The position numbers and the translations under genes are program-made. Source: CAIWHR01 sp963741355 (GTDB taxonomy: Bacteria > Pseudomonadota > Gammaproteobacteria > Burkholderiales > Casimicrobiaceae). Taken from it: DNA of 64,000 nt. Shown here in pieces: positions 1 to 8,987 of the stretch (position 1 is its first letter; each line of letters opens with the position of its first letter). Below the pieces are notes generated by a model, which ran no database searches, had not been told where the DNA came from, and saw only the letters and a list, made by a program, of their open reading frames with translations. The stretch covers positions 1 to 64,000 of the forward strand of contig CAVUIG010000024.1 in assembly GCA_963741355.1 (NCBI GenBank). Reading direction: 5' to 3'.

Positions 1-1
1 G

Positions 2-106
2 CACACGATCGACCAGATGCGGCTGATCAATGCGTTATGTCGGTTTGCGGAAATTGCCGCGGAGCAGGCTGACTTGCGAGGATCGGCGGCTTCTCGCCGG
101 GCTTAG
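2..106 (+). CDS. C-terminal tail of an unidentified protein (cut by window edge)
   Basis: An open frame enters from the left edge and ends at TAG 104-106. It gives 34 residues that include QMRLINALCRFAEIAAEQAD, which looks like an amphipathic helix typical of real coding sequence. The family is not recognised because only the tail is present. No gene is evident between here and the stop of the DUF262 gene at 379. It could also be a chance frame. Confidence 0.35.
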   Translation, partial: HTIDQMRLINALCRFAEIAAEQADLRGSAASRRA

Positions 107-378
107 CAGCGTCATGAGCGTCATTCTGCGAACGTGATCTGCCTCTGGCGGTAACTCCATCCTCACTCGATGCTGTAACGCCGCAGTGTGACTGCCGCCC
201 TCAACTCGTTCGGTATGCCCGCCGCCGGAAGTCTATCAATGGCGGTCAGAACGTTGCAGAGAGAGTTCCTATCTTCTTTCCTGTTTAAGCGGCAATCGCC
301 AGTATGTCGCGTTCCACGTAACGCTTGAAGGCTGCAATGTCTGTGAAGAACCGGAACCCGGCGGCGCTACAAGCCTGT

Positions 379-2236
379 TCAACACTCTCCCTCTTCATCT
401 AGCAGTACTGCCACTGGGGAGCTAAGTCCTTGTTGTAGTCCGTTGGGCCAAGCGAGGTCTTGGACAGCTATCGCGACTCCCTCCTCATTCGAGAGTTCGT
501 AACGCAGCGTGCCATCCGGCAGCCCTTGCTGCGCGACCCATGCTGACAGTCCTTCGAGTTCAAGCTCCTCATCTTTAGTCGCGATGCCACCGAGCGTCAC
601 GGTGTCGACGGTCGCCGGCCTCGGTGTTAGCGCCAGATCGGGCAGCGGTCCGTGGTAGAGCTCAGCCATGAAGGTGTTCGCCGTCGCCGCCAGCAGTCGC
701 TTTCGAGCTTCGAGAAAATCGCGGTAGTTTTCGATTTTCCACAATCTTCGTCCATGGGGATCCATTGCGAAGCCAAGACGCCAGAATGTTTGGCTTCATA
801 TTTGGCAAAGTACTCCTCCGGCTTCTTGTCGCTGATTTCGAGGTTAGTCTCCTTAGTTAGGAAACAGAAATTGGCAATGGCGTTCACCTCCGGCCGCTTG
901 TAGGCGGGTTTCTGCTTATAAAGCTGCGCCTTCGGAAAGATATGATGCACCTCGAGTCGCTCATTTTTCCGAGGAGGTTTGCCTGAGGAAGGGGGTTGCC
1001 GGTACCCCAGTCCGCCGCCGCCCCGACACGTGTCAATAAATAGAGCATCGGGTAGAAGCGCGCCCATTCCAGCCCCGAAATGCCCGGCTTGGAAGGTGAG
1101 TCCGCCATGCCAAAGACGAAGCTGCTCGATTAGTCGGTCCAGCCCACCGTCAAGATCCTCGATTGCCTTTAGGTCAGAGTCAATAAAGCTTTCGGTTGAA
1201 CCAGCAAACCGTCCCCAAACTGCGGCGTGGACGTACCAGAACAGCAGTCGGTCCCGTTCAACTTCATTGTTAATCTTCCCACTGCGCTTATCCACATAGT
1301 GGGTTAGAACTGGTAGTGCGTATTTCCCGAACAGCACGTCCTCGTGGTCCAAGCCGAGGCGACCAGCAATCGTATTGATCGTGTAGTCGATGGCCCTTTC
1401 GGCGCGTTTTAGCCCTTCCGCCACTTCCGCCTGTTGCACCGTGTGGAGGTGTTTGAACTTTGCCTCTCCTGTGAGAACTGTGTTTATGTTGCGTAGTAAC
1501 CAATCCAGATCGAAGTGAAAGTCCGCTTGACGCCATTTCTTCAGGCGCTTTTTCATTTCGTCCGCGCGTCCGGCCAGGTGGCGCAGATCTTCGCAAGTGC
1601 CAGGTCGCCCTGTGAGAGCTTTGTCCTTCCGCTATTCACGCGATTGAATATGTTAACCACTACCTCAATAGTCTTGTCCTTACCAGTCACCTCTTCAATG
1701 TGAAGCTCGATATCACGAATACCGAGTAATTGACTGAGTCGGCCATGTAGCTACCTAGTTTTTCTGCAAGGTGAGTTTCTGACCTAGACGAGTGATATGA
1801 TCCCCAAGTCCATCGTTGCCGCCTTGCATCAGTGCAGTCACGTCTATCCAGCGGTCCGGATCATCCTTCATGCTCACAGGGGAGTAGAAGGAAAACTCTT
1901 TCTTATCCAAGTGAAAAAATAACCCGGAAAAAGCATTGGCATTCTCCCATCGAAAAAACGCGGCGGTTCAGCTCGGATGACCCCATAAAGCGAGGTCATG
2001 CGCTGTTGCCCGTCAAGCAGAAGCTTTACCACGCCGGGTGCCAACGACCCGTCACCTCGATAGGTGGCGCCTTCCGATTCAGTCACCCAGACTAGCAAGC
2101 CGCCTACCGGATGACGACGATAGAGCGATTCAAACAAACCACGTACTTGGTCCCGATTCCACACGTAGCCGCGCTGAAACTCCGGCAGTGCCATATGGCC
2201 GCTATCGATGTGGTCGAGAATAGTGGAAATCTGCAT
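379..2236 (-). CDS. DUF262/HNH (GmrSD-like) nuclease, frameshifted
   Basis: Read on the minus strand, the pieces assemble into one protein of about 619 residues, the usual size for DUF262 proteins. The N-terminus (2236 to about 1874) has the GmrS/ParB-like motif LLLDGQQRMTSLYGV. The middle (about 1740-1565) reads VVVNIFNRVNSG and GDLALAKICATWPDAR. The segment 1556-770 carries the HNH-type motif LEVHHIFPKAQLYK. The C-terminus (765-379) begins LWKIENYRDFLEARKRLL. Frame breaks fall near 1874, 1565 and 765, so as read the gene is broken, but all parts are collinear. The family includes type IV modification-dependent restriction enzymes that combine a nucleotide-dependent N-terminal domain with an HNH nuclease. 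The HsdR_N-like gene at 3486 makes a phage-defence role plausible, but that is inferred. Confidence 0.8.
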
Positions 2237-2305
2237 TGAAAAATCCCTGACTAAGGCTACTCTTTGTGGGTGAGATATTCAGACTCATGCATCTCTTGAA
2301 ATGCG

Positions 2306-3242
2306 TTAACTGAGTGGGAGTCTGCCACGCCTTAACTCTTCCCGCAGCTGCGTAATTTCAGTGCGAAGCCCGGCCATTTCCTCCCGCAGGTAATTCGAAG
2401 TCTGCGCACCTTCTGCACCGAACAAAGCATCGAATTGACGACGAAGAAGGTCTACGTCTTTCTTTAGCTCATCCTGGCGGCGGATATCGTCACTGTCTAG
2501 CATTCGGCTGATCTTTAGATCGAGCAGGACAATCTGGTTTTGAAACCCCTTGTCGAAGTCGCTGGTCCTCGCCGCCAAGAAATCGTGAAACGATGTTTGC
2601 CGTGAAAAGGGCTATTAGCGACGCCAACCAGAGCCGTAACTGATGCAAGCATCCGCGAAGGTCCTGTTGTTGGGACAATGTCACCGTAGCCAATCGTAGT
2701 ACCAGTGATAAATGCGAGCCACAAGCCATCCCAGTAACTCTTAATGGTCGGCTCCAGCCAGTAGAACATACCGCCGGTAACGAGCATCAATAGGAATGCG
2801 ATGCCGACCAAGAGGGAGCGCCGCGACGGGTAAGCAGAACGCTCAGATGCGCAAGCATGCGGGTAAGAAGCATTCCGGCAACCGCTACGCGTAGTACACG
2901 TACCAGACGCAACCCATACGGTCGTGTCCCAATAGGTCGCAAAAGACTATCGAGAATCACTACATTCATCCAATTGGAGGCAATGTAGTGCCACGGGCGA
3001 CTTGAGACATGTGCCATCCACACCATCTCCGCTAGAAATGCGCAGAAGATAATTCCGTCCAATACCGTGCCGACCCGGTGCAAAGCGACATGTTCCATAC
3101 CGTCAAGCACGTATCCAGGCAGCGTAAGAAGGGCAATGCCTACCATGAATCCTTGTAGGCGTCTCTGCCAAGACTTAGCGCGTGCGTTGTCATCCGCATC
3201 GACGCCGGCAAAGCCAATCCAAGCGAATGGGTTGCGGGTCAT
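2306..3242 (-). CDS. Potassium-channel-like membrane protein, frameshifted
   Basis: The start is placed at ATG 3242 (MTRNPFAWIGFAG). Several hydrophobic segments follow (LQGFMVGIALLTLPGYVL, GTVLDGIIFCAFLAEMVWM, MNVVILDSLLRPIG). An arginine-rich stretch (GLRLVRVLRVAVAGMLLTRML) resembles an S4/S5 region. The pore has the K+ selectivity filter TTIGYGDIVPTT, and a final helix reads ALFTANIVSRFL. The tail (2578-2306) is a heptad-rich coiled coil (EEMAGLRTEITQLREELRRG). Three single-base breaks, near 2810, 2625 and 2590, split it into three frames. The length of about 310 residues suits a bacterial six-TM voltage-gated-like channel (Ion_trans/Ion_trans_2). It may be a passenger of the accessory segment rather than part of the neighbouring restriction-like genes. 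Confidence 0.75.
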
Positions 3243-3485
3243 GTTTCTGCTAGGAAAATTGATCGGAGGACTTACGGTGCGTTGGCCGCGCAAACTTAAA
3301 TCAGACGCGTCACGTGTCCCGTTTATAAGGTGCCCGGCAGTTACATGCAAGCATAGGGCCAGCTCTGGTTATATCCGCGTTGTGCGGTGCAACACGGCTC
3401 CACTGATGCTTGTGCCACCATTGGCGAACGCGCCGAGGCGCGCTAAATGCATTCCAATGTGTTTGCCTATACCAATGGGGGCTCC

Positions 3486-4304
3486 ATGGCCGCAATACCT
3501 AAGAAGGTTGTTGAACGATTGGTCGCCGGAATCAAGCAGTTTCAACCTGTCCTCGCGTCTGCGCACTCCCGAGACGTAAACGAAGCGGATACCTCAACCA
3601 TCGTCAAAGACATGCTTGAAGCGGTCTTCGGATACAACAAGTTTACGGAGGTGACGTCGGAGCATTCAATTCGCGGAAACTACTGCGATTTAGCCACTAA
3701 GATCGACGGAGCAGTTGCGACACTTATTGAGGTTAAGGCAATCGGCTTAGAGCTAAAGGACAATCACGTGCGCCAAGCGGTGGATTACGCCGCAAACCAG
3801 GGCGTCGACTGGGTCCTTCTAACTAACGGGATTTGCTGGCGCGTTTACCGAATTCAATTCACCAAGCCGATTGATCAAGAGTTGGTTGTAAGTTTGGACT
3901 TTTGCGCACTCAACCATAGATCCCAGCGAGACATCGAGATGCTATACCTATGGTGCCGCGAGGGGTGGGTCAAATCGGCGTTGGGCGAGTTCCAAACCCA
4001 GCGGCAAGCACTCAACCGATATTTCCTTGGTGCGGTCATACTGAGCGAACCGGTTATTGATGTCGTGCGTCGCGAACTGTGCCGGATGTCCCCTGACGTA
4101 CGCATCGATACCGAGGAAATCCGCGCGGCAATCATCAGCGAAGTCATCAAGCGTGATGTGCTTGAGGGCGACAAGGCAGACGCGGCGCGCAAGAAAATCG
4201 CACGGTCCGCGAATACTTCTCTTCGGGTTATGCCCCCTAAGGCCGATACAGCTGAAGCGACGCCTCCTGAGGCCGTCGAAAACAATGACTCTAAGCTGGC
4301 ATGA
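3486..4304 (+). CDS. HsdR_N-type (type I restriction R-subunit N-terminal) nuclease-like protein
   Basis: An intact protein of 272 residues. The start ATG 3486 (MAAIPKKVVERL) is preferred to the in-frame ATG 13 codons upstream. The N-terminal half has a PD-(D/E)xK-like core: TSTIVKDMLEAVFGYNKFTE, then YCDLATKIDGAVATLIEVKA, supplying the Asp and the E-x-K, then QAVDYAANQGVDWVLLTNG. This matches the stand-alone HsdR_N/HsdR_N_2 fold of type I restriction R subunits. There is no helicase motor and no methylase or specificity subunit nearby, so it is not a complete type I system. The C-terminus is Lys/Ala/Thr-rich. The plus-strand gene diverges from the channel gene. A nuclease or DNA-binding defence role is inferred. 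Confidence 0.75.
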   Translation: MAAIPKKVVERLVAGIKQFQPVLASAHSRDVNEADTSTIVKDMLEAVFGYNKFTEVTSEHSIRGNYCDLATKIDGAVATLIEVKAIGLELKDNHVRQAVDYAANQGVDWVLLTNGICWRVYRIQFTKPIDQELVVSLDFCALNHRSQRDIEMLYLWCREGWVKSALGEFQTQRQALNRYFLGAVILSEPVIDVVRRELCRMSPDVRIDTEEIRAAIISEVIKRDVLEGDKADAARKKIARSANTSLRVMPPKADTAEATPPEAVENNDSKLA

Positions 4305-4500
4305 CAGCGGGCCATGCACGCGTCCCACCCGCCCCGCGGAATAGGCACCGTTGTTGCCCACGGTGATGTCGCGCCCCACGCCCTTCGCGCACTTTGTGTA
4401 CAGCACCGCGTTGAGAAAGCCGCAGCGCGCCTCCAGCCCTTGATTGAGGTGTGCGACTAGCGCGGGCCACAACGGCGCCGACGCGCGAGGGTCTAACAGA
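4305..4500 (-). pseudogene. Remnant of an S53 (sedolisin-type) serine peptidase C-terminus
   Basis: Minus-strand translation gives ASAPLWPALVAHLNQGLEA, then GFLNAVLYTKCAKG, then RDITVGNNGAYSAG, then GGWDAC after a one-base shift near 4335. These follow, in order, the C-terminal core of pseudomonalisin-type S53 peptidases, including the Ca-binding-loop region RDIT-GNNG and GWDACTG. The Ser/Glu/Asp catalytic domain is missing because unrelated genes abut both ends. It is read as the 3' scar of a lost secreted peptidase gene. Confidence 0.55.
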
Positions 4501-4557
4501 CTGGCTAGGTAGGTTTTGCGAGCCCCATTTTCAGCCCGTCGCATCCAGGAGACTCCG

Positions 4558-5508
4558 ATGAACGATTCCGAGATCCGCGCATTCCTGACCATTGCACTCA
4601 TGGCTGCGCTTGCCGACGGTGCCAAGGACGACCGCGAGAGCGCCGCGTTGAAAAGCCTCGCCGGGCGCCTTGGCGAGGGCCGGATCGATCTCACCGACGT
4701 CTACGACGACGTGCTGGTGCGCAAGATCTCCATCGCGGATGCGGTGCGGCCCCTCACCACGACGGAAGCCCGCCGCCAAGCCTACGAAACCGCAGTGGCG
4801 GTCGCGGCCGCCGACGGGGTGCACTCGCCGGCGGAGGGCGCGTTCCTGCGCGATCTCGCCGCGGCGCTCGGCCTGCCCGCGGAGGAAGCGCAGGGTTATG
4901 TGGCGCAAGCCGATGCCGTCGCGGGAGCCGCGGGCGTCGCCAGCGCGAGCGGTGCCGAGCCGGTCCGCCAGGTGCAAGGGCACGTGATGCCGGATGCGGC
5001 CGCACTGGATAAGCAGATCGTGAATGCATCCGTGACCAACGCCGCACTGGAACTGTTACCCGAATCGCTCGCCTCGATGGCGATCCTCCCGCTGCAGGTG
5101 CGGCTCGTCTACCAGATCGGCAAGGCCTACGGCTACGAACTCGACCAGGGACATATCAAGGAATTCGTAGCGACCTTGGGCGTTGGCCTGACCGGACAGT
5201 ACCTCGAGCAGTTCGGGCGCAAGTTGCTGGGCGGATTGCTGGGTACCGTGCTGGGTGGCGTCGGCCGCGCGGTCGGCAATCAGACGGCGAGTTCGGGCAT
5301 GGCGTTCGCGACAACCTGGGCACTCGGACAGCTCGCCAAGCAGTACTACGGCGGTGGTCGCACGCTCGATGCCGCAAAGCTCAAGGCCGCGTTCGCGCCG
5401 CTGCTCGAGCAGGGTCAGGGCCTGATCAGTCGGTACGGTGGCGAGATCGCAGAGCGCGCACGCACGATCGATGTGCGCAACCTGCCGGCGCTGATAAAAA
5501 CCGCGTAG
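4558..5508 (+). CDS. TerB-like N-terminal plus membrane-association C-terminal domain protein
   Basis: Start ATG 4558 has a good AGGAG (4547-4551) six bases upstream and gives 316 residues. Residues 1-120 form an acidic helical TerB/DUF533-like domain with two similar halves, LMAALADGAKDDRES and AVAVAAADGVHSPAEG. The C-terminal half contains SLASMAILPLQVRLVYQIGKAYGYEL and a Gly-rich amphipathic stretch, GRKLLGGLLGTVLGGVGRAVG. This resembles DUF697-type domains that associate with membranes. Its role is unknown; TerB-like modules occur in stress and tellurite-resistance proteins. Bases 4951-5447 are repeated 3,048 bp downstream. Confidence 0.7.
   Translation: MNDSEIRAFLTIALMAALADGAKDDRESAALKSLAGRLGEGRIDLTDVYDDVLVRKISIADAVRPLTTTEARRQAYETAVAVAAADGVHSPAEGAFLRDLAAALGLPAEEAQGYVAQADAVAGAAGVASASGAEPVRQVQGHVMPDAAALDKQIVNASVTNAALELLPESLASMAILPLQVRLVYQIGKAYGYELDQGHIKEFVATLGVGLTGQYLEQFGRKLLGGLLGTVLGGVGRAVGNQTASSGMAFATTWALGQLAKQYYGGGRTLDAAKLKAAFAPLLEQGQGLISRYGGEIAERARTIDVRNLPALIKTA
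4951..5447 (+). repeat. Direct repeat, copy 1 (3' half of the TerB-like gene)
   Basis: About 497 bp are repeated at 7999-8495 at a constant offset of 3,048 bp. No indels were seen, and there are a few scattered substitutions. This copy lies within the intact TerB-like gene. The right edge is sharp (GTACGGTGGCGAGAT here against GTACGGCGCCGAGAA in copy 2). Confidence 0.9.
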
Positions 5509-5515
5509 TGGCGCA

Positions 5516-7109
5516 TCAGGGTTGAAATTGATACGGCGGCAGCGTCGACAGGCGGGTGTCTTCGCGCGGACCGCCCGCGGTGAAGTGATACAGGGATTGC
5601 CAGCGCTCGTCTCGGATGCCTAGCAATCGATGCATTTCATCGTCGAAAAAGCAGCCTATCCCGGTCGCCCGCACGCCTGCCGCTTCCGCTTCGAGATAGA
5701 GGGCGTGACCCAGAAGGCCGCACTCCCAGAAGAGGTGACGATAACGCCACGGCTCTTCCCGCGCGCGTTCGACGTGCGCGAGCATGCCCAACGCGAAGCA
5801 GGAGGCGGCCGCGATGTCCTGGTGACAACAGATCGACTTTGCGCTGGCGCGCAGGTCGTACGGCAACAACAGGTACAGCGGCAGGTGCTGGGGACCGGTC
5901 TTGTGCCAGAGCCAATCCGGGCGCATCGCTTGCTGCATCTCGGCCAGGTCCGACGGCTCGCGCAGGAATAGGTACAGTCCGGGATCGAGTCCCGCCACGC
6001 GATGCACCATGAGCGCGGCGTGGACCAGCGGGCCTGAAGCAAGTGCGTTCCACGGCGGGACGCGCTCGCGTACGAGGAGCGGGTCCAGCATCGCGAAAAA
6101 TTGTTCAGCGCTGATGGTCGTGTGGCCGTCGAAGTCCACCGCACTGCGCCGCTGCCGAGCCAAGGTCGCAAAGGACAGATCGAGTGTCGGCTGGGCGGGC
6201 GGCGGCAACGCCACGGGGATCGGGTGCCGGGTGAGCCGGTGTCGCGGGCTTTTCCGTGGCATGCTCGATCGCATCGATGTCCGGCCATGGCACATGCTCG
6301 GCGCTCAGCCGGTTGGCGCGGCCGAACCAGCGGGCCGCAAGGGCTGCGTCTTTCATGCGCTCGAGCGGTGGCAGCGGCGAGCCTGTGCCGATCCACAACA
6401 GGCAATCGGGGGCCTCGCGCTCCGCGTCGCCAAAATCCTGTTCGCGGGCGAGACCCAGCAATGTTGCGACGAGCTGGTCGCTGGCCGCATCGAGGACGCG
6501 CGTCTGCCACCCGAGTGCGGCGGCGGCGTATCCCAGCGCGCCGATCGCATGCCCACAATCGTGCTGACAGTACCGCCAGCCGCGCATTCCGTATTTCCAC
6601 GCCTCGCGCCAATGGATCGAGCTGATGCCGACGATGACACCGTTGCCGGCGAACGCCGATGTCCATGTCGCATCGTCGAGCTCGGCGCGTCGCTCCAATA
6701 CGTGGTCGCGACTCAGGTAGTGGTAGACGCCGGCCGGGAGACCGGGGAGCGATGAGCACAGCAGATACGCTTCGGTCGGATGCAGGTTGCCGCTCGAAGG
6801 ATTGCAGCGCAGCGCCCAGCGCGTGCTGCCGTAGGATTTCCACGCGGACAAGCCAAGCGACAGTTCGAACAGGATTGCCACGCTGCGCACATCGAACGCA
6901 AACGGAGCCGGCAGTTCGCCGCGACGGATGGCGTTGAATCGCGTCGGCAGCTCGCTAGCGACCAGCGGCAGCTTGATGGCCGAAGCGCCGGCGAAGGACC
7001 GAAAGGGATCGGGTTGATTGGCCCAATCCAGCTCGCCGGGACCGGGCGCGTAGCGGTCGATCCGGTGTTTGCTGCGATCGTGATACCCGAGCAGAGCCGA
7101 TGCCGGCAT
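5516..7109 (-). CDS. SagB/ThcOx-family (nitroreductase-fold) dehydrogenase, frameshifted
   Basis: The first frame (7109 to about 6240) starts with the family signature YHDRSKHRIDRYAPGPG and LDWANQPDPFR. It continues with the flavin-binding nitroreductase core RCNPSSGNLHPTEAYLL and DCGHAIGALGYAAAALGW. After a one-base break near 6245, the second frame (to 5516) gives a second nitroreductase-like half: RRSAVDFDGHTTISAEQFF, GLDPGLYLF, HQDIAAASCFALGMLA, ECGLLGHALYLEAEAAGVRATG and GCFFDDEMHRLLGI. The total of about 530 residues fits two-domain SagB-like FMN dehydrogenases. No YcaO cyclodehydratase or SagC/D gene is adjacent, so thiazole/oxazole RiPP maturation is not established. ATG 7109 lacks a ribosome-binding site; see the in-frame upstream ORF at 7122-7181. 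Confidence 0.8.
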
Positions 7110-7121
7110 CTGACTTGACGC

Positions 7122-7181
7122 TCAGGCGGCTCGTTCGAGCGCCGGTTCCTGCAGCGCCCGCGCGTACGAGAACGTGGACAT
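7122..7181 (-). CDS. 19-codon ORF with strong RBS, in frame with the SagB-like gene
   Basis: ATG 7181 follows GGAGGA by an optimal distance and encodes MSTFSYARALQEPALERAA before TGA 7122-7124. Four codons later, in the same frame, comes ATG 7109 of the SagB-like gene, which lacks its own Shine-Dalgarno. The simplest reading is that the true dehydrogenase start is 7181 and the TGA is a base error or mutation, for example from CGA. A separate leader peptide is the alternative. Confidence 0.4.
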   Translation of the reverse strand: MSTFSYARALQEPALERAA

Positions 7182-7355
7182 GGTGGTTTCCTCCGCCACC
7201 TGTTATGCGCCGCCGCGTGCCGATGGTCAAGAAATCCGGACTGGTCCGGACCGTTCAGCGACGCACGCATCGGACGAACGGATGAGCGCGACGGATGACG
7301 TATTGGTTGGACAATTTCCGAATTGGCGCAGCAGGCCATTTGGCGCTTGCAAGCC

Positions 7356-7373
7356 TGTAGCCAATAAGCTACA
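7356..7373 (+). promoter_or_regulatory. Palindromic operator/promoter of the RelE-type module
   Basis: A perfect inverted repeat TGTAGC-CAATAA-GCTACA lies directly before the toxin ATG. A promoter-like pair TTGCAA (7347-7352) and TACAAT (7370-7375) with 17-bp spacing brackets it. This is the usual arrangement for autorepression by the antitoxin complex. The -10 overlaps the annotated ATG, so the transcript may be leaderless or translation may begin further in. Confidence 0.6.
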
Positions 7374-7721
7374 ATGCTCGAATTCGAAATTCTCCACTAC
7401 GTTACCTCGGCCGGTCGCGACCCGTTCGGAGAATGGTTGAATGCAATGCGCGACCGTCGCGCTGCTGCGACGATCTTGCTGCGTATCAGGCGGCTGCAGC
7501 GCGGCCTGTTCGGCGATTGCAAGCCCGTGGGAGGCGGAGTGTCGGAGCTTCGAGTCGACATCGGTCCTGGCTATCGCGTGTATTTTGGGCGGGCGGGCGA
7601 AAACATCATTCTGCTGCTTTGCGGTGGAGACAAGAGACGACAACATGACGACATCACGCAGGCAAAGCGGTACTGGTCGACGTATTCGCACGCCACCGGT
7701 CCGCACCACGGCACACACTGA
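7374..7721 (+). CDS. RelE/ParE-family toxin (HigB-like addiction-module killer)
   Basis: A protein of 115 residues with the family layout: FEILHYVTSAGRDPFGEWL, then RIRRLQRGLFGDCKPVGGGVSELRVD and GPGYRVYFGRAGENIILLLCGGDK, ending in KRYW. The motif GVSELRVDIGPGYRVYF is the hallmark of the plasmid-stabilisation/addiction killer group of mRNA interferases. The antitoxin gene overlaps its 3' end by 77 bp in another frame. The expected role is ribosome-dependent mRNA cleavage, held in check by the downstream gene. Confidence 0.85.
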   Translation: MLEFEILHYVTSAGRDPFGEWLNAMRDRRAAATILLRIRRLQRGLFGDCKPVGGGVSELRVDIGPGYRVYFGRAGENIILLLCGGDKRRQHDDITQAKRYWSTYSHATGPHHGTH

Positions 7722-7989
7722 CTATGTTCGCCGCTGGCTCGCCGACGACAACAACGCAGCCGCGCTGCTGGACGCCGCCTTCGCGGGTGGCGACGAAGGC
7801 GACATCATGTACGCGCTGCGCGAAGTGGCGATGGCGAAAGAGGGCATCGCGGGGGTCGCGGAGGCGACCGGCTTGTCTCGGGAGACGCTCTACCGGACGC
7901 TCAGTCGTTCGGGGAACCCGCGTCTTTCGACGCTGCTTGCTGTCATGCGAGCTGCGGGAGTGAGACTCAAGGTGGAATCCGTCGGCTGA
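7645..7989 (+). CDS. HTH antitoxin partner of the RelE-type toxin
   Basis: ATG 7645 gives 114 residues. DYVRRWLADDNNAAALLDAAF and GDEGDIMYALREVAMAKEG lead into a helix-turn-helix, IAGVAEATGLSRETLYRTLSRSGNPRLSTLLAVMRAAGVRLKV. This matches the Xre-like addiction-module antidote family that follows RelE/HigB-type killers. It overlaps the toxin 3' end, which fits translational coupling. It is likely to bind the palindrome at 7356-7373 together with the toxin. Confidence 0.85.
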   Translation: MTTSRRQSGTGRRIRTPPVRTTAHTDYVRRWLADDNNAAALLDAAFAGGDEGDIMYALREVAMAKEGIAGVAEATGLSRETLYRTLSRSGNPRLSTLLAVMRAAGVRLKVESVG

Positions 7990-7998
7990 CAGGCGCGC

Positions 7999-8495
7999 GG
8001 TGCCGAGCCGGTCCGCCAGGTGCAAGGGCACGTGATAGCGGATGCGACCACATTGGACCGGCAGATCGTGAATGCATCCGTGACCAACGCCGCACTGGAA
8101 CTGTTACCCGAATCGCTCGCCTCGATGGCGATCCTCCCGCTGCAGGTGCGGCTCGTCTACCAGATCGGCAAGGCCTACGGCTACGAACTCGACCAGGGGC
8201 ATATCAAGGAATTCGTAGCGACCTTGGGCGTTGGCCTTACCGGACAGTACCTCGAGCAGTTCGGGCGCAAGTTGCTGGGCGGATTGCTGGGTACCGTGCT
8301 GGGCGGCGTCGGCCGCGCGGTCGGCCATCAGACGGCGAGCTCGGGCATGGCGTTCGCGACAACCTGGGCACTCGGACAGCTCGCCAAGCAGTACTACGGC
8401 GGTGGTCGCATGCTCGATGCGGGAAAGCTTAAGACCGCGTTCGCGCCGCTGCTCGAGCAGGGTCAGGGCCTGATCGGTCGGTACGGCGCCGAGAA
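7999..8495 (+). pseudogene. Truncated second copy of the TerB-like gene's 3' half
   Basis: Nearly identical to 4951-5447. Its frame still reads NASVTNAALELLPESLASMA and onward, but the N-terminal TerB domain and the last 20 or so codons are missing. It runs out into unrelated sequence after 8495. Its left edge lies 10 bp after the antitoxin stop codon. It has no start or RBS of its own, so it is a dead duplicate that, with copy 1, marks a recombination that brought in or bracketed the SagB-like and toxin-antitoxin genes. Confidence 0.8.
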
Positions 8496-8514
8496 ATGGC
8501 GCGGCGGTAGCTGT

Positions 8515-8532
8515 GTTATTCAGCCGAATAAC
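8515..8532. promoter_or_regulatory. Perfect inverted repeat upstream of the bufferin operon
   Basis: GTTATTC-AGCC-GAATAAC, with 7-bp perfect arms and a 4-bp spacer, lies 128 bp upstream of the bufA1 start and just beyond the truncated repeat. It is a candidate regulator-binding site for the operon. There is no T-run on either side, so it is not a typical terminator. Confidence 0.45.
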
Positions 8533-8659
8533 GGACTGGACCATCTCCCTTGGCAAATCAATGCGGTCTACTCTCCGGTAAGCTTCCCCTTGGTCCCCCG
8601 ACCAAGCATCAGGCGGTGCCTCGAGCCCGCCGTTTATCCACAACTCCGGAGACATCCCC

Positions 8660-8929
8660 ATGAATCACCAATCAGCCATCGCCGCCGCGCTCGCCGGCAT
8701 CTTCGCCCTCGGCGTCGCCGCCACCGCGGTCAGCCAGCCCGTCCCCCAGCCCACCGGCACGGAAAAGTGCTACGGCATCGCCAAGGGCGGCCAGAACGAC
8801 TGCGGCACGGCCAAGCACGCCTGCGCCGGCCAGGGCGCGAAGAAGGACAACGACGCCGGCGAGTGGAAGTACGTCGCCAAGGGCACCTGCGAAAAGGTCG
8901 GCGGCAAGACGATGGCCCCGAAGATGTAA
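8660..8929 (+). CDS. bufA1: Bufferin-type RiPP precursor, DUF2282 (BufA1-like)
   Basis: A protein of 89 residues with RBS GGAGA (8648-8652) seven bases before ATG. Residues 1-26 form a Sec-type signal peptide (AIAAALAGIFALGVAATAVS). The mature part has the four-cysteine DUF2282 pattern: EKCYGIAKGGQNDCGT, then KHACAGQG and KGTCEKVGG. Bufferins of this family are periplasmic peptides whose cysteines are modified by a DUF692 (MNIO) enzyme and which sequester copper. The next genes, DUF692, DUF2063 and DoxX, complete that operon. Confidence 0.9.
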   Translation: MNHQSAIAAALAGIFALGVAATAVSQPVPQPTGTEKCYGIAKGGQNDCGTAKHACAGQGAKKDNDAGEWKYVAKGTCEKVGGKTMAPKM

Positions 8930-8987
8930 TTCGCGGCAACGCCCGCCTCGACCCGGCCGGGCGGCGCGCCGTCCGGCCGGTCGCTTC

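Noticed and set aside
5516..7109. Full thiazole/oxazole RiPP cluster based on the SagB-like gene
   Set aside because: No YcaO, SagC/D or convincing precursor gene is adjacent; SagB-like dehydrogenases also occur alone.
7109..7181. Selenocysteine or PqqA-like precursor reading of the TGA-interrupted leader
   Set aside because: No SECIS-like structure was identified and the peptide lacks the PqqA Glu-x3-Tyr motif. A start-site or base error is simpler.
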